From positions 1,579,001 to 1,643,000 of the forward strand of contig NC_013854.1 of the NCBI RefSeq assembly GCF_000010725.1: a stretch of DNA of 64,000 bases, written 5' to 3'. Shown piece after piece: positions 16,271-25,765 of the stretch (its first letter is position 1; each line of letters begins with the position of its first letter). A program made the position numbers and the translations under genes. Under the pieces are notes generated by a model. That model searched no databases and was not told the DNA's origin. It worked only from the letters and a program-made list of their open reading frames with translations. Source of the stretch: Azospirillum sp. B510 (GTDB lineage: Bacteria > Pseudomonadota > Alphaproteobacteria > Azospirillales > Azospirillaceae).

Positions 16271-16375
16271 CGAGGGTTGGCTTATGCCGCCCGCGCTATC
16301 GCGGGTCGAGATGCCGCTAGGCCGACAAAGGGAGTGATCAGGTCAAGGGAGATTGGCGATTCGTTGTTCATAAAC
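16205..16375 (+). pseudogene. Degraded, internally deleted copy of the gene at 13645-13980
   Basis: Stretches such as GGAGCGGGAGACCGGCC and TTGGCTTA(C/T)GCCGCCCGCGCT are shared with 13645-13980 in the same order, and the 3' end TCAGGT..AGGGAGAT(C/T)GGCGA also matches, while about 100 bp in between are missing and the frame is shifted. It is a relic of the same gene. Confidence 0.55.
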
Positions 16376-16385
16376 ACGCTCTAGC

Positions 16386-16479
16386 CGGGACACCGGGACA
16401 ACATCGGGGCAACTCAACGTTCGGACTGTTGTCCCATTGATGTCCCGCGACGACGCGCCGTCGATTTCTTGGGACACCA
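16386..16479. promoter_or_regulatory. Right-end cluster of GGGACA/TGTCCC motifs
   Basis: CCGGGACA occurs at about 16386 and again at about 16394 (CCGGGACAACATC), GTTGTCCCATTGATGTCCC at about 16429-16446 and TTGGGACACCA at about 16469-16479. These mirror the left-end cluster, supporting arm-type integrase sites on both sides of the element. Confidence 0.5.
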
Positions 16480-16505
16480 ATTGTGCCGCAAGCTATTGAA
16501 AGGAA

Positions 16506-16553
16506 TGGTGATCCGGGTGGGATTCGAACCCACGGCCACATGATTAAAAGTCA
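16506..16553. repeat. attR: 48-bp direct repeat inside the intact tRNA-Lys
   Basis: Identical to 3302-3349. Together with the host 5' half at 16554-16581 it reconstitutes a complete tRNA-Lys gene, so integration does not inactivate the tRNA. Confidence 0.95.
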
Positions 16554-16581
16554 CGTGCTCTACCGACTGAGCTACCGGATC
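16506..16581 (-). tRNA. tRNA-Lys (anticodon TTT), integration target of the element
   Basis: Read on the minus strand, 76 nt: acceptor GATCCGG with CCGGATC, D-arm 'GCTCAGTCGGTAGAGC', anticodon segment TGACTTTTAATCA with TTT, T-arm GTGGG-TTCGAAT-CCCAC and encoded ACCA. The 48 nt from the CCA end to the anticodon stem are the att repeat. The gene now reads out into the element and has lost its original terminator (3248-3274). Confidence 0.96.
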
Positions 16582-16725
16582 ATCCTTTCGCGGCGGCGGT
16601 GAACTGGCCCCCGCCGGAAGTGGGCGCACCATAGAAAGACGCGCGCGAAAGGTCAACCATGGGCTTGATGGAAAATGCAGGATTTTGCCATCAAGCCTCT
16701 GATCGCACAGATCAAGTCTGGCTGC

Positions 16726-17289
16726 TCAGGTCTGGCTGGTGGTCGGCATCGTGCCGTTGCCGGCCTCCAGCGCGAAGCGTTCGGCCAGCCGCTCGGCGAC
16801 GCGGGGCGAGACGAAATGGCGGATGTCGCCACCAAGCCGCCCGATCTCCTTCACGAACCGCGAGGAGATGAACTGGTGCTTCTCCGACGACATCAGGAAG
16901 ATCGTCTCGACCTTCGGATTCAGTCGCGCGTTCATGCCCGCCATCTGGAATTCATATTCGAAATCCGAGACGGCGCGCAGGCCGCGAATGATGACGCGGG
17001 CGTTCATCTCGATGGCGAAATGCATCAGCAGGTTGTCGAACGCCCGCACCTCGATGCTGGCGCCGGCGGCGTTCAGCGCGGCCACATCCTCGCGGACCAT
17101 GGCGACCCGCTCGTCGGTGGAATAGAGCGGCCCCTTGCCGGCATTCCGGGCGACGCCGATGATCAGGTGATCGACCTGACGCGCGGCGCGCTGGATGATG
17201 TCCATGTGACCGTTGGTGATCGGATCGAAGGTGCCGGGATAGACACCGATTCGACCACCCTGGCTGGTCTCGGTCTGGCTGGTCGCCAT
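16726..17289 (-). CDS. coaD: Pantetheine-phosphate adenylyltransferase
   Basis: 187 residues. The nucleotidyltransferase signature 'YPGTFDPITNGHMDII' contains the (T/H)xGH motif, and the second motif 'FLMSSEKHQFISSRFVKEI' carries the ISS(R/T) triplet, both diagnostic for CoaD. The enzyme transfers AMP from ATP to 4'-phosphopantetheine, the penultimate step of coenzyme A synthesis, in the cytoplasm. ATG at 17289 gives a native-looking N-terminus with a short Thr/Ser/Gln-rich leader. It lies 22 bp downstream of gyrA in the same direction and is probably cotranscribed. Confidence 0.97.
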   Translation of the reverse strand: MATSQTETSQGGRIGVYPGTFDPITNGHMDIIQRAARQVDHLIIGVARNAGKGPLYSTDERVAMVREDVAALNAAGASIEVRAFDNLLMHFAIEMNARVIIRGLRAVSDFEYEFQMAGMNARLNPKVETIFLMSSEKHQFISSRFVKEIGRLGGDIRHFVSPRVAERLAERFALEAGNGTMPTTSQT

Positions 17290-17311
17290 GGAGTGTTCCT
17301 TCGCCCTTCCG

Positions 17312-20107
17312 TTAGTCATTCGGCGCGGCGGTGCCGCCGGCATCGCCGATCGACCCGTCCGAACCGTTGGCGTCGCCGCCGCTCTCGGCGCCCGCATCGG
17401 CACCGGTTTCGCCGTCTTCCTCGGCGATGGTGGCGACGGACACCACGCGCTCGTCCGCGCCGACGCGGAACAGCGTGACGCCCAGCGTCTTGCGCCCGGC
17501 GACCCGCACGTCGTGCAACGGCATGCGGATCACCTGGCCGCCATTCGTCACCATCATCACCTGATGGTTCGATTCGACCGGGAAGGCGGCGACGATGGAA
17601 CCGTTGCGCTCGCCCATCTCCATGTTCCAGATGCCCTGGCCCCCGCGTCCGGCGGTGCGATACTCGTAGGACGAACTGCGCTTGCCATAGCCGCGGTCGG
17701 AGACGGTGAGAATATACTGTTCCTTCTGTTTCAGTTCCTCGTACCGCTCCTGCGTCAGGGTGACGCTGTCGGTCGGCACCTCATCGGCCTCCGGAGCGGC
17801 TTCGCCCTCCATCTCCAGCCCTTCGTCGCGCTTCATCTTGAAGAAGGCGGCGCGCTCCTCCGGCGTGGCGTCGACATGGGCGAGGATCGACAGCGATACC
17901 ACCTCGTCCCCGTCGGCCAGCTTGATGCCGCGAACACCGGTGGAGGTGCGGCCGGCGAAGACGCGCACATCGTCGACGGGGAAGCGGATGCACTTGCCGC
18001 CGCGGGTCGCCAGCAGGATGTCGTCGGTCTCCGAGCAGGTGTGGACGCCGATGAGACGCTCGCCCTCCTCCTCCAGCTTCATGGCGATCAGGCCGTTGGA
18101 GCGGATGTTGGCGAAGTCCGACATGCGGTTGCGGCGGACATTGCCCTTGGAGGTGGCGAACACGACATGCAGATCGGCCCAGGCGGCCTCGTCCTCCGGC
18201 AGCGGCAGGACGGTGGTGATGGTCTCCCCGTCGATCAGCGGCAGCAGGTTGACGAAGGCCTTGCCGCGCGCCTGCGGGTTGCCCAGCGGCAGGCGGTAGA
18301 CCTTCAACTTGTAGACCATGCCGCGGTTGGAGAAGAGCAGCAACGGCGTGTGGGTGTTGGCGACGAACAGGTCGCTGACGGCGTCCTCCGCCTTCATCGA
18401 CATGCCGGCGCGGCCCTTGCCGCCGCGCTTCTGCGCCCGGTATGTGGACAGCGGCACCCGCTTGACATAGCCGGACTGGCTGACGGTGACGACCATGTCC
18501 TCGCGCTGGATCAGGTCCTCGATGTCGGCCTCGAACTCCAGATCCTGGATTTCGGTGCGGCGCGGGGTGCCGAAGCGCTCCTTCATCTCGACCAGCTCGT
18601 CGCGCAGGATCCCCATCAGCTTCGGCCGATTGGCGAGCGTGGCGAGGAAATCGGCGATCTGGTCGGTGACGTCCTTCAACTCGGCGCCGATCTTGTCGCG
18701 CTCCAGCCCGGTCAGGCGGTGCAGGCGCAGATCGAGGATGGCGCGGGCCTGGACCTCCGACAGGCGGTAGGTACCCTGGTCGCTGACGCCGCGGCCCGGC
18801 TCGTCGATCAGCTCGATCAGCGGGCCGACGTCATGGACCGGCCATTCGCGGTTCATCATCTCCTCGCGCGCCCAGACCGGGTCGGGGGCGCTGCGGATCA
18901 GCCCGATCATCGCGTCCAGGTTGGCGACGGCGACCGCCAGACCGACCAAGGTGTGCGCCCGTTCGCGCGCCTTGCCCAGCAGGAACTCGGTCCGGCGGGT
19001 GATCACCTGCTCGCGGAACCGGACGAAGGCGGTGATGACGTCCAGCAGATTCATCAGCTCCGGACGGCCGCCGTTCAGCGCCAGCATGTTGACGCCGAAG
19101 GAGGTCTGGAGCTGGGTATGGCGGAAGAGCTGGGCCAGCACCACGTCGGGGACCGCGTCGCGTTTCAGCTCGATCACCACGCGCACGCCGTCGCGGTCGG
19201 ATTCGTCGCGCAGGTCGGCGATGCCCTCGATCGTCTTGTCGTTCACGACCTCGCCGATGCGTTCCATCAGCTTGGCCTTGTTGACCTGATAGGGGATCTC
19301 GGTCGCGATGATGGCGGTGCGGTCCTTGCGCACCTCCTCGAAATGGGTCTTGGCGCGCAGGATGATCGAGCCGCGCCCGGTTTGCAGCGCCGCCCGGCTG
19401 CCCGAGCGGCCGAGGATCAGGCCGCCCGTCGGGAAATCGGGACCGGGCACATGCTCCATCAGCTCGTCGAGTGTGACGTCGGGATTGTCGATATAGGCGC
19501 AGCAGGCGTCGATCACCTCGCCCAGATTGTGGGTCGGGATGTTGGTCGCCATGCCAACGGCGATGCCGCCGGCGCCGTTCACCAGCAGGTTCGGGAAGCG
19601 GGCCGGGACGACGGTGGGCTCGCGGCCCGAATCGTCGTAGCTGGCCTGGAAATCGATGGTGTCCTTGTCGATGTCGTCGAGCAGCGCTTCCGCCGCCTTG
19701 GCCAGACGCGCCTCGGTGTAGCGCATGGCCGCCGGCGGGTCGCCGTCCATCGAACCGAAATTGCCCTGGCCGTCGATCAGCGGCAGGCGCATCGAGAAGT
19801 CCTGCGCCATGCGGACCATGGCGTCGTAGATCGCGCTGTCGCCGTGCGGGTGATATTTACCCATAACGTCGCCGACGATACGCGCCGACTTCTTATAGGG
19901 CTTGGTCGAATCGTACCCGCCCTCCTTCATCGCGTAGAGGATGCGCCGGTGAACCGGCTTCAGCCCGTCGCGGACGTCGGGCAGGGCACGGCTCACGATC
20001 ACGCTCATCGCGTAGTCGAGATACGATTTCCGCATCTCGTCTTCGATGTTGATCGGCGCGATGTCGGAGGCGGGAGGAAGGGGCGTATTGCTCAAGCGGA
20101 CACTCAT
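17312..20107 (-). CDS. gyrA: DNA gyrase subunit A
   Basis: 931 residues, the usual length for alphaproteobacterial GyrA. The N-terminal winged-helix/tower region has the quinolone-resistance segment '[20 protein letters not shown]' with Ser91 and Asp95 at the positions of E. coli S83 and D87 (wild-type, sensitive form) and the catalytic Tyr130 in '[10 protein letters not shown]'. The C-terminal beta-pinwheel includes the GyrA-box-like '[10 protein letters not shown]' sequence, required for negative supercoiling. An acidic low-complexity tail ('[16 protein letters not shown]') ends the protein. Upstream of coaD with the same orientation. Confidence 0.98.
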   Translation of the reverse strand: MSVRLSNTPLPPASDIAPINIEDEMRKSYLDYAMSVIVSRALPDVRDGLKPVHRRILYAMKEGGYDSTKPYKKSARIVGDVMGKYHPHGDSAIYDAMVRMAQDFSMRLPLIDGQGNFGSMDGDPPAAMRYTEARLAKAAEALLDDIDKDTIDFQASYDDSGREPTVVPARFPNLLVNGAGGIAVGMATNIPTHNLGEVIDACCAYIDNPDVTLDELMEHVPGPDFPTGGLILGRSGSRAALQTGRGSIILRAKTHFEEVRKDRTAIIATEIPYQVNKAKLMERIGEVVNDKTIEGIADLRDESDRDGVRVVIELKRDAVPDVVLAQLFRHTQLQTSFGVNMLALNGGRPELMNLLDVITAFVRFREQVITRRTEFLLGKARERAHTLVGLAVAVANLDAMIGLIRSAPDPVWAREEMMNREWPVHDVGPLIELIDEPGRGVSDQGTYRLSEVQARAILDLRLHRLTGLERDKIGAELKDVTDQIADFLATLANRPKLMGILRDELVEMKERFGTPRRTEIQDLEFEADIEDLIQREDMVVTVSQSGYVKRVPLSTYRAQKRGGKGRAGMSMKAEDAVSDLFVANTHTPLLLFSNRGMVYKLKVYRLPLGNPQARGKAFVNLLPLIDGETITTVLPLPEDEAAWADLHVVFATSKGNVRRNRMSDFANIRSNGLIAMKLEEEGERLIGVHTCSETDDILLATRGGKCIRFPVDDVRVFAGRTSTGVRGIKLADGDEVVSLSILAHVDATPEERAAFFKMKRDEGLEMEGEAAPEADEVPTDSVTLTQERYEELKQKEQYILTVSDRGYGKRSSSYEYRTAGRGGQGIWNMEMGERNGSIVAAFPVESNHQVMMVTNGGQVIRMPLHDVRVAGRKTLGVTLFRVGADERVVSVATIAEEDGETGADAGAESGGDANGSDGSIGDAGGTAAPND

Positions 20108-20231
20108 TTTTCCAAGGTGCCGCCGCTTGCGGATCCGCGGCAGTCACTGGCCTTGCGGGCCGAAAGTTTAGCCGGGCAAATATAGCAACTCTCGCAATTG
20201 CACACAATGATTCGGGGCCGAAGGCCCTGGA

Positions 20232-21590
20232 TCAGCGCCTGCTCAGAGCGGCGAACCGCAGCGACAGGATGGTGACGGACACCAGGCTGGCGATCAGAAT
20301 TCCCTCGAACAGCCCGTGCGCGCCGTGGCCGAGGCCGAAGACCAGGAAGGCCGATACCGGGATCATCACCACGGCGTAGGAGAAGAAGTGGAGGGCGGTC
20401 GGAACCCAGGCGTCGTGCCGGCCGCGCAACGCGTTCGCCATCACCGTCTGGCCGCCGTCGGCGATCAGGATCCAGGCGGCGAAGGCGATCAGCGGCACCA
20501 CCGCCTCCAGCAATTCCGGGTCGCCGGTGTAGATGGCGCCCAGCGCCTCGGGGACGCTGCGATAGAGGATGCCGACACCGGCCAGGATGGCGCTGGTGAC
20601 GCCCAGTCCGGTCCAGCCGGCCAGCGCCATGTCGCTGCGGTCGCCGCGACCATAGGCGACGCCGACCCGCACCGCGGTGGCCGACGCCAGCCCGACCGCC
20701 GCCATGAAGGGCAGGGCGGTCAGGTTCAGTCCTACCGTGTAGGCGCCCAGAGCCAGCGGCGAGATCATGCCGGCGAACAGGCCTAGTCCACCGAAGGCCC
20801 CGCTTTCCACCCCGATGCTGAGGCCGGCGGCATAGCCGAGATGGCGCTGGCGCGCGGCACCGCTCCACCAGTCGGCGACCGGCCGGCGGAGTTGCCAACG
20901 GTCATGGTCGCGCATCCACCAGACATAGGCGACCAGCCCCAGCCCCATGCCCCAGCGCACGATCGTGGTCGCCCAGGCCGAGCCGACGGCGCCCAGCGGC
21001 TCCAGCCCGGCATGGCCCCAGACCAGCGTCCAGGCCAGCGCCGCGTTGACGAGGTTGCCGATCACCATCGCGACCATGCCGGGCAGCGGGCGCTTGATCC
21101 CCTCCAGAAAGAATCCGGTGGTGATGTACAGCATCATGCCGGGCGCGCCGAGCCCGAGCACCGCCAGCACATGGGCGCCGCCCGCCGCCATCTCCGGCGT
21201 CTGCCCGCCCGCCTGGAACAGCGGATCGCCCAGCAGCGAGACCAGGGCGAACAGCACCCCCAGCAGCAGCGCGTAGGGGATCGAACGCCGCCAGGCGCGT
21301 CCGCACTCCGCATCGGTCCCGGCGCCGAAGGCATGGGCGGTGATCATCACCGTGCCCATCAGCAGCCCGACGCCGGTGCCGACCATGATGTTGCCCGGCA
21401 GATGGGCCAGCCCGTAATAGGCCAGCTCCTGGGCCGAGAAGCGGCCGACGATGGCGGTGTCGACCGCCATCATCACCATCAGCCCGGCGCGCGACACGAT
21501 GACCGGCGCCGCCAGCCGCAGCAGCTCGCCGATATGGGCGGCGAGGCGCGCGCGCAACGGTTCGGGCGTCGGCAGGGTGGCGCTACTCAT
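20232..21590 (-). CDS. MATE-family efflux transporter
   Basis: 452 residues, about 12 transmembrane helices, with typical MATE features: the start 'LLRLAAPVIVSRAGLMVMMAVDTAIVGRFS', the repeat of the same module in the second half, 'MTVMITAHAFGAG'-type loop after helix 2 and 'ASATAVRVGVAYGRGD' in the C-lobe. It would export cationic compounds by Na+ or H+ antiport through the inner membrane. ATG at 21590 is chosen because the conserved N-terminus starts there; a tandem 14-bp duplication spans the start (21584-21611) and creates an extra upstream ATG. Faces gyrA from upstream, 124 bp apart. Confidence 0.93.
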   Translation of the reverse strand: MSSATLPTPEPLRARLAAHIGELLRLAAPVIVSRAGLMVMMAVDTAIVGRFSAQELAYYGLAHLPGNIMVGTGVGLLMGTVMITAHAFGAGTDAECGRAWRRSIPYALLLGVLFALVSLLGDPLFQAGGQTPEMAAGGAHVLAVLGLGAPGMMLYITTGFFLEGIKRPLPGMVAMVIGNLVNAALAWTLVWGHAGLEPLGAVGSAWATTIVRWGMGLGLVAYVWWMRDHDRWQLRRPVADWWSGAARQRHLGYAAGLSIGVESGAFGGLGLFAGMISPLALGAYTVGLNLTALPFMAAVGLASATAVRVGVAYGRGDRSDMALAGWTGLGVTSAILAGVGILYRSVPEALGAIYTGDPELLEAVVPLIAFAAWILIADGGQTVMANALRGRHDAWVPTALHFFSYAVVMIPVSAFLVFGLGHGAHGLFEGILIASLVSVTILSLRFAALSRR

Positions 21591-21611
21591 GTGGCGGTAC
21601 TCATGTGGCGG
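21584..21611. repeat. 14-bp tandem duplication at the MATE start codon
   Basis: TACTCATGTGGCGG is repeated exactly at 21584-21597 and 21598-21611. On the minus strand the extra copy forms a five-codon uORF (ATG AGT ACC GCC ACA TGA, 21604-21587) whose stop overlaps the gene's ATG. Confidence 0.7.
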
Positions 21612-21926
21612 CGCCCATGACGGGACCTTTGGCGGCGGAAAGAGTCGGCGGAAGGGGAATCGCGGCCCAAGCCGCGCCCGCCGGACCCTGAGGCGTGACC
21701 GGAAAGCGGGCAGACTGCGCAAAAGCCGGTCATTCTGCCCGGCGGGCTTACCGCGTCAAGGCTTTCGGGCTCCGTCGAAAGGACGGTTGCATTCCCTGCA
21801 TGGCAAGTGAAGGCGGGCGCGGAACCAAGCCGCCGCCAGCCCGTTGTCAGAAGCGACACCAACGACGACCGGGCAATCGCTTCGCCTCACCGATCCAGCC
21901 TTCTCACCAGAAACCGGAGAGACACC

Positions 21927-22112
21927 ATGCAGAACGCCACGAACCGCCGGCGGGGCGCCGCCGCCCGCGCCATTCCGTTCCCTGCGCGCGATCTGGTGCT
22001 CCTGACGGTCCTGATGATGTTCACCGCCATGCTGACCGGCTGCAACACGGTGCAGGGGGCCGGGCAAGACGTCCAGGCCGGTGGCCGGGTGATCGAACGG
22101 ACGGCCGAGTGA
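21927..22112 (+). CDS. Entericidin A/B-family lipoprotein
   Basis: 61 residues from ATG 21927, behind a GGAGAG site. A hydrophobic signal segment 'LVLLTVLMMFTAMLTGC' ends in a lipobox (LTGC) and is followed by 'NTVQGAGQDVQAGGRVIERTAE', the conserved tail of entericidins ('NT..G.G.D....G..I...A'). The mature protein would be a 27-residue outer- or inner-membrane lipoprotein. Entericidins are linked to stress and stationary-phase lysis in enterobacteria; here the role is unknown. A proline-rich small gene follows 39 bp downstream. Confidence 0.85.
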   Translation: MQNATNRRRGAAARAIPFPARDLVLLTVLMMFTAMLTGCNTVQGAGQDVQAGGRVIERTAE

Positions 22113-22151
22113 GGCGTCACATCCCGGCCACCCCCAAACGGAGTTTTCCGA

Positions 22152-22340
22152 ATGAGCGAACCACAGAAGCCGTCCACTCCGGCCGAGATTCCGCCGCCCT
22201 CCAATCCGAACCCGCCGCAGCCCGATCGCCCGGCGACGCCCGAGCCCTATCCGGTCCCCGACAATCCCGGCATCCTGCCCGAAGTTCCCCCGCCCGCCGA
22301 CGAGCCGATGCCCGGCATGCCCAACCCGACCACGGCTTGA
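22152..22340 (+). CDS. Small proline-rich protein, 62 aa
   Basis: ATG at 22152 with a weak upstream purine stretch (CGGAGTTTTCCGA). About a third of the residues are proline ('PAEIPPPSNPNPPQPDRP', 'EVPPPADEPMPGMPNP'). Such polypeptides are extended and often attach to envelope structures, but no signal peptide is present. Follows the entericidin gene in the same direction, so they may form one transcript. No family recognised. Confidence 0.5.
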   Translation: MSEPQKPSTPAEIPPPSNPNPPQPDRPATPEPYPVPDNPGILPEVPPPADEPMPGMPNPTTA

Positions 22341-22361
22341 GGGGGACCGCCCCAACGGGGG

Positions 22362-24347
22362 TTACCGCCGCAGGTCCCGGTCCAGGTTCGGCTCCGCCCG
22401 GTCGCCGTTCAGGCGGGCGCGGTAGACCTGGACCGCCTCCAGCACGCGCTGGACATAGTTGCGGGTCTCGGAGATCGGGATCAGTTCGATCCAATCGACC
22501 ACGTCGACGGTCTCCGTGCGCGGATCGCCATAGGTCTGGAGCCATTGGCTGACGCGGGCTGGGCCGGCATTGTAGCCGGCGATCGCCAGCACCCAGGAGC
22601 CGTTGAAGCGGTCGATCAGGTCCGCCAGATAGGACGAACCGAGGGTGACGTTGTAGCCGGGGTCTGAGGTCAGCCGGGCGTTCGTGTGCTTCAGCCCCAG
22701 CTTTCCCGCCACCTGCTGCGCCGTTCCCGGCATCAGCTGCATCAGGCCGCGCGCGCCTGCGGACGACACGATGGTGGGGTTGAAGGTGCTCTCCTGCCGG
22801 ATGATGCCGTGGACCAGCGCCAGTTCCGGCGCCGCCGGGCGGGCGTCGATAATCGGGTAGCCGGCATCGACCAGGAACACCTCGTTCTGGGCGGCATCCT
22901 TGGCGGCGGCGACGGCGAGGTCGCGGCGGCCGACATCGGTCCCCAGCCTGGCGGCCAGCACGTAATCGGCCGGCGTCTTGGCGTCCAGGCTGACGCGGCG
23001 GACGAAACCGGTCACCTGATCGGCGGCGGTCCCGCCGATCTCCGCCAGGACGCGGGCGACGCGCACCAGTTCGCGCCTGTTGAAGGCGGCGGTCTCGGCG
23101 CTGGAGACCGCGGGCGGCGTCGGCAGGGTGACGGCGCCGCCGGAGACATGGCGGAAGGCCAACTGGCCGTAGAAGGTGGTGGGGTAGGTCGCCGCCTTGG
23201 CGTACCAGTCGCGCGCCGGTCCGGCCTGCCCGAGCGCCTCCGCCGCCCTGCCGCACCAGTAGGCGCCGCGCGCCTTGCTGATCGGTGCTGTGACCGAGCG
23301 GTAGAGCTTGTGGAAATGGGTGAAGGCCTCCGACGGCTTGTCGAGGAAGCGCAGAGCCAGGAAGCCGGACAGGAACTCCGCGTCGGCGAAGGAACTGCCC
23401 TCGCTCATCCCGTGGGTGCTGACCAGACGATAGGCCAGATTATAGTCGCCGCGCTCGATCGCCCGCCGGGCCAGCAGATGCCGCTCCGACCACCAGGCCT
23501 GCGGGCGGCCCAGGTCCGTGCCGACCCTGGTGATGATCTCCAGCGCGCCGGCATCGTTGCCCTTGCGTCGCAGATAGCGGGCGCGGTCATACATCAGCCC
23601 CGGATCGTTGAGCAGGCTGGGCGGCACCCGCGACAGCGCGGCCTCGGCCCCGGCGCTGTCGCCGTCGAGCGCGATGCGCGCCTCGATCAGCGTGTCATAG
23701 GCCTCGTCGAAGAAGGGCAGCATCCGGCGGACCGGCCCTTCCTGCTTGGCCCACAGCAGCCGGTCGATGCGGGCCTTGTGGTCCTGCTGGCGCAGATAGG
23801 GGGTGTAATGGGCGAGGAAGGTCGCCTCCTCGTCCGGGGTGAAGCCGGCCTCGGCCCACTGCTTGCGGACCAGCGTGGTCGCCCGTTCGACATCGCCGGT
23901 GGCGATCAGCGCGTCGGCATAGCGGACGAAGCCGTCATTGGTCTGCGGCGGGCTCTGGCGGAACCAGTCCGCCACCTCGGCCGGCGGGATGTCGGGCATC
24001 GCCAGTTCGGCCTGACGGCGCAACGCCGCCATGTTCGGCCAATCCGGATTCTCGCGGATGAAGGCGGTGATGTCGCTGAAGCCGCCGCCGCCGGGATTGG
24101 CCAGGGCCATCCAGCGCAGCACCTTGGCCGGCAGCGGATCCTGGGCGCGCGATGCTGCGGCCAGCGCGTCGGCCAACCGCTCATTGTCGGCCAGCTTGAA
24201 GGCGTCGCGATAGATCGCGATGTCCTGGGGACTGAGGGCCGCGGCGGGAAGGGCGCCGGGGACCGCCGCGAAAAGGGTGAGGAGACCCGCGAAAACAGCG
24301 GTCCGGGCGCTCTTGCCGAGGGCGGCGGGGAGGGATAATGTGCGCAA
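22362..24347 (-). CDS. slt: Soluble lytic murein transglycosylase (Slt70-like)
   Basis: About 661 residues from TTG 24347; GTG at 24392 is an alternative. A signal peptide '[23 protein letters not shown]' precedes a long superhelical alpha-domain with TPR-like repeats (residues about 50-480) and a C-terminal SLT catalytic domain: '[21 protein letters not shown]' with the catalytic glutamate in RQES, '[10 protein letters not shown]', 'LGSSYL' and 'AIAGYNAGP'. It cleaves glycan strands in the periplasm to 1,6-anhydro products. It is divergent from dapA, and the two start regions are so close that promoters must overlap. Confidence 0.93.
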   Translation of the reverse strand: MRTLSLPAALGKSARTAVFAGLLTLFAAVPGALPAAALSPQDIAIYRDAFKLADNERLADALAAASRAQDPLPAKVLRWMALANPGGGGFSDITAFIRENPDWPNMAALRRQAELAMPDIPPAEVADWFRQSPPQTNDGFVRYADALIATGDVERATTLVRKQWAEAGFTPDEEATFLAHYTPYLRQQDHKARIDRLLWAKQEGPVRRMLPFFDEAYDTLIEARIALDGDSAGAEAALSRVPPSLLNDPGLMYDRARYLRRKGNDAGALEIITRVGTDLGRPQAWWSERHLLARRAIERGDYNLAYRLVSTHGMSEGSSFADAEFLSGFLALRFLDKPSEAFTHFHKLYRSVTAPISKARGAYWCGRAAEALGQAGPARDWYAKAATYPTTFYGQLAFRHVSGGAVTLPTPPAVSSAETAAFNRRELVRVARVLAEIGGTAADQVTGFVRRVSLDAKTPADYVLAARLGTDVGRRDLAVAAAKDAAQNEVFLVDAGYPIIDARPAAPELALVHGIIRQESTFNPTIVSSAGARGLMQLMPGTAQQVAGKLGLKHTNARLTSDPGYNVTLGSSYLADLIDRFNGSWVLAIAGYNAGPARVSQWLQTYGDPRTETVDVVDWIELIPISETRNYVQRVLEAVQVYRARLNGDRAEPNLDRDLRR

Positions 24348-24383
24348 CTCTTTTTTCCAGCTAAGCCGACTGAGGAGGCAGCC

Positions 24384-25259
24384 ATGTTCCACGGTTCCAT
24401 TGTCGCCCTTCTGACTCCGTTCAAGGGCGGGAAAGTGGACGAGAAGGCCTTCCAGTCCTTCGTGGAGTGGCAGGTCGCCCAGGGCACGCATGGTCTGGTG
24501 CCCTGCGGCACCACCGGCGAGTCGCCGACCCTGTCCCACGAGGAACACAACCGCGTCGTGGAACTGTGCATCGAGGCGGCCGGCGGCAAGGTGCCCGTGA
24601 TGGCCGGCAGCGGCTCCAACTCGACCGAGGAGGCGATCGCGCTGACCCGCCACGCCCGCCAGGCGGGCGCGCAGGCGGCGCTGGTGGTCACGCCCTACTA
24701 CAACAAGCCGTCTCAAGAAGGTCTGTACCAGCATTTCAAGGCGATCCATGACGCGGCGGATTTGCCGATCTTCATTTACAACATTCCCGGCCGCAGTGTC
24801 GTGGATATGTCTGTGGCGACGATGGCGCGGCTGGCGCGGCTGCCGAACATCATCGGCGTGAAGGACGCCACCGCCGATCTGGCCCGCCCGGTCCGCCTGT
24901 TGCAGGAGGTCGGCCCCGACTTCATCCAGCTGTCGGGCGAGGACGCCACGGCGCTGGCCTTCAACGCCCAGGGTGGGGTCGGCTGTATCTCCGTCACCGC
25001 CAACATCGCGCCGGCGCTGTGCTCCGCCATGCAGAACGCCTGGGCCAAGGGTGACCTGACGGAGGCCTACCGTCTGCGCGACGTGCTGACGCCGCTGCAC
25101 GACTCGATGTTCGTCGAGACCAGCCCGGCTCCGGTGAAGTTCGCCGCCAGCCTGCTCGGCCTCGCCACCGACGAGGTGCGCCTGCCGCTGGTTCCGGCCT
25201 CCGAGACCGCCCGCGCCGCCGTGCGCGCGGCCATGAACAAAGCCGGCCTGCTGTCCTGA
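24384..25259 (+). CDS. dapA: 4-hydroxy-tetrahydrodipicolinate synthase
   Basis: 291 residues, standard DapA length. The (beta/alpha)8 barrel has the GxTGE motif 'CGTTGES' (T43, T44), the proton-relay tyrosine Y132 with R137 in 'FIYNIPGRS', and the Schiff-base lysine K160 in '[10 protein letters not shown]'. It condenses pyruvate with aspartate semialdehyde, the first committed step to lysine and diaminopimelate. A GAGGAGG ribosome-binding site precedes ATG 24384. smpB follows 28 bp later, and the asd gene that supplies its substrate is at 55161 in the same window. Confidence 0.97.
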   Translation: MFHGSIVALLTPFKGGKVDEKAFQSFVEWQVAQGTHGLVPCGTTGESPTLSHEEHNRVVELCIEAAGGKVPVMAGSGSNSTEEAIALTRHARQAGAQAALVVTPYYNKPSQEGLYQHFKAIHDAADLPIFIYNIPGRSVVDMSVATMARLARLPNIIGVKDATADLARPVRLLQEVGPDFIQLSGEDATALAFNAQGGVGCISVTANIAPALCSAMQNAWAKGDLTEAYRLRDVLTPLHDSMFVETSPAPVKFAASLLGLATDEVRLPLVPASETARAAVRAAMNKAGLLS

Positions 25260-25287
25260 CGGATGGCGGGACCGCAAGGAGAGAGAC

Positions 25288-25761
25288 TTGGCGACGCGCG
25301 AGGAAGCAAAAAAATACGCGGCGCAGAACCGCCGCGCGCGGTTCGACTTCTTCATCGATGATGTCCTCGAAGCCGGGATCATGTTGACCGGCTCGGAGGT
25401 GAAGTCGCTGCGCGGCGGCCGCGCCAGCGTGAACGAGGCCTATGCCGGCCTGAAGGGCGGGGAGCTGTTCCTGTTCAACGCGTATATCCCCGAATATCTC
25501 CAGGCCGGACGCGTCGATCAGCATGAGCCGAAGCGTCCGCGCAAGCTGCTGGTCCGCCGCCGCGAGCTCGACAAGCTCGCGGCCGGCATCAAGCAGAAGG
25601 GCGTCACGCTGGTGCCGATGTCGGTCTATTTCAACGATCGCGGCTACGCCAAGGTCGAGATCGGCCTCGCCACCGGCAAGAAGAAGCATGACAAGCGCGA
25701 GAGCGAGAAGGAGCGCAGCTGGCAGCGCGACAAGGCGCGGCTGATGCGGGACAAGGGCTGA
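25288..25761 (+). CDS. smpB: SsrA-binding protein SmpB
   Basis: 157 residues from TTG 25288 with a strong AAGGAGAG site. Conserved blocks include '[12 protein letters not shown]', '[14 protein letters not shown]', '[19 protein letters not shown]', '[21 protein letters not shown]' and the basic C-terminal tail '[19 protein letters not shown]'. It binds tmRNA and rescues stalled ribosomes. The dapA-smpB order is common in alphaproteobacteria and the two are likely one transcript. The use of TTG may limit its expression. Confidence 0.97.
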   Translation: MATREEAKKYAAQNRRARFDFFIDDVLEAGIMLTGSEVKSLRGGRASVNEAYAGLKGGELFLFNAYIPEYLQAGRVDQHEPKRPRKLLVRRRELDKLAAGIKQKGVTLVPMSVYFNDRGYAKVEIGLATGKKKHDKRESEKERSWQRDKARLMRDKG

Positions 25762-25765
25762 CCCG

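Larger units (their letters stand above)
3302..16553. mobile_element. Integrative mobilizable element in tRNA-Lys(TTT), 13.25 kb
   Basis: The element is delimited by identical 48-bp repeats (3302-3349 and 16506-16553) that correspond to the 3' part of tRNA-Lys from the anticodon stem to the CCA end. It encodes a tyrosine integrase beside the left end, an HUH Rep-like protein, a serine recombinase, a relaxase with an accessory mobilisation protein, many small overlapping unknown genes and a PIN-HEPN cargo operon. There is no VirB/Tra type IV secretion set or coupling protein, so it should be mobilizable, not self-transmissible. Genes are tightly packed with 4-bp overlaps. The small genes are rich in charged residues and unlike the chromosomal flanks. 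Confidence 0.9.

Noticed and set aside
17288..20185. 965-codon open frame on the plus strand opposite gyrA
   Set aside because: It mirrors gyrA's codon structure, is rich in His/Gln/Asp/Val typical of antisense frames in GC-rich DNA, and has no recognisable domain.
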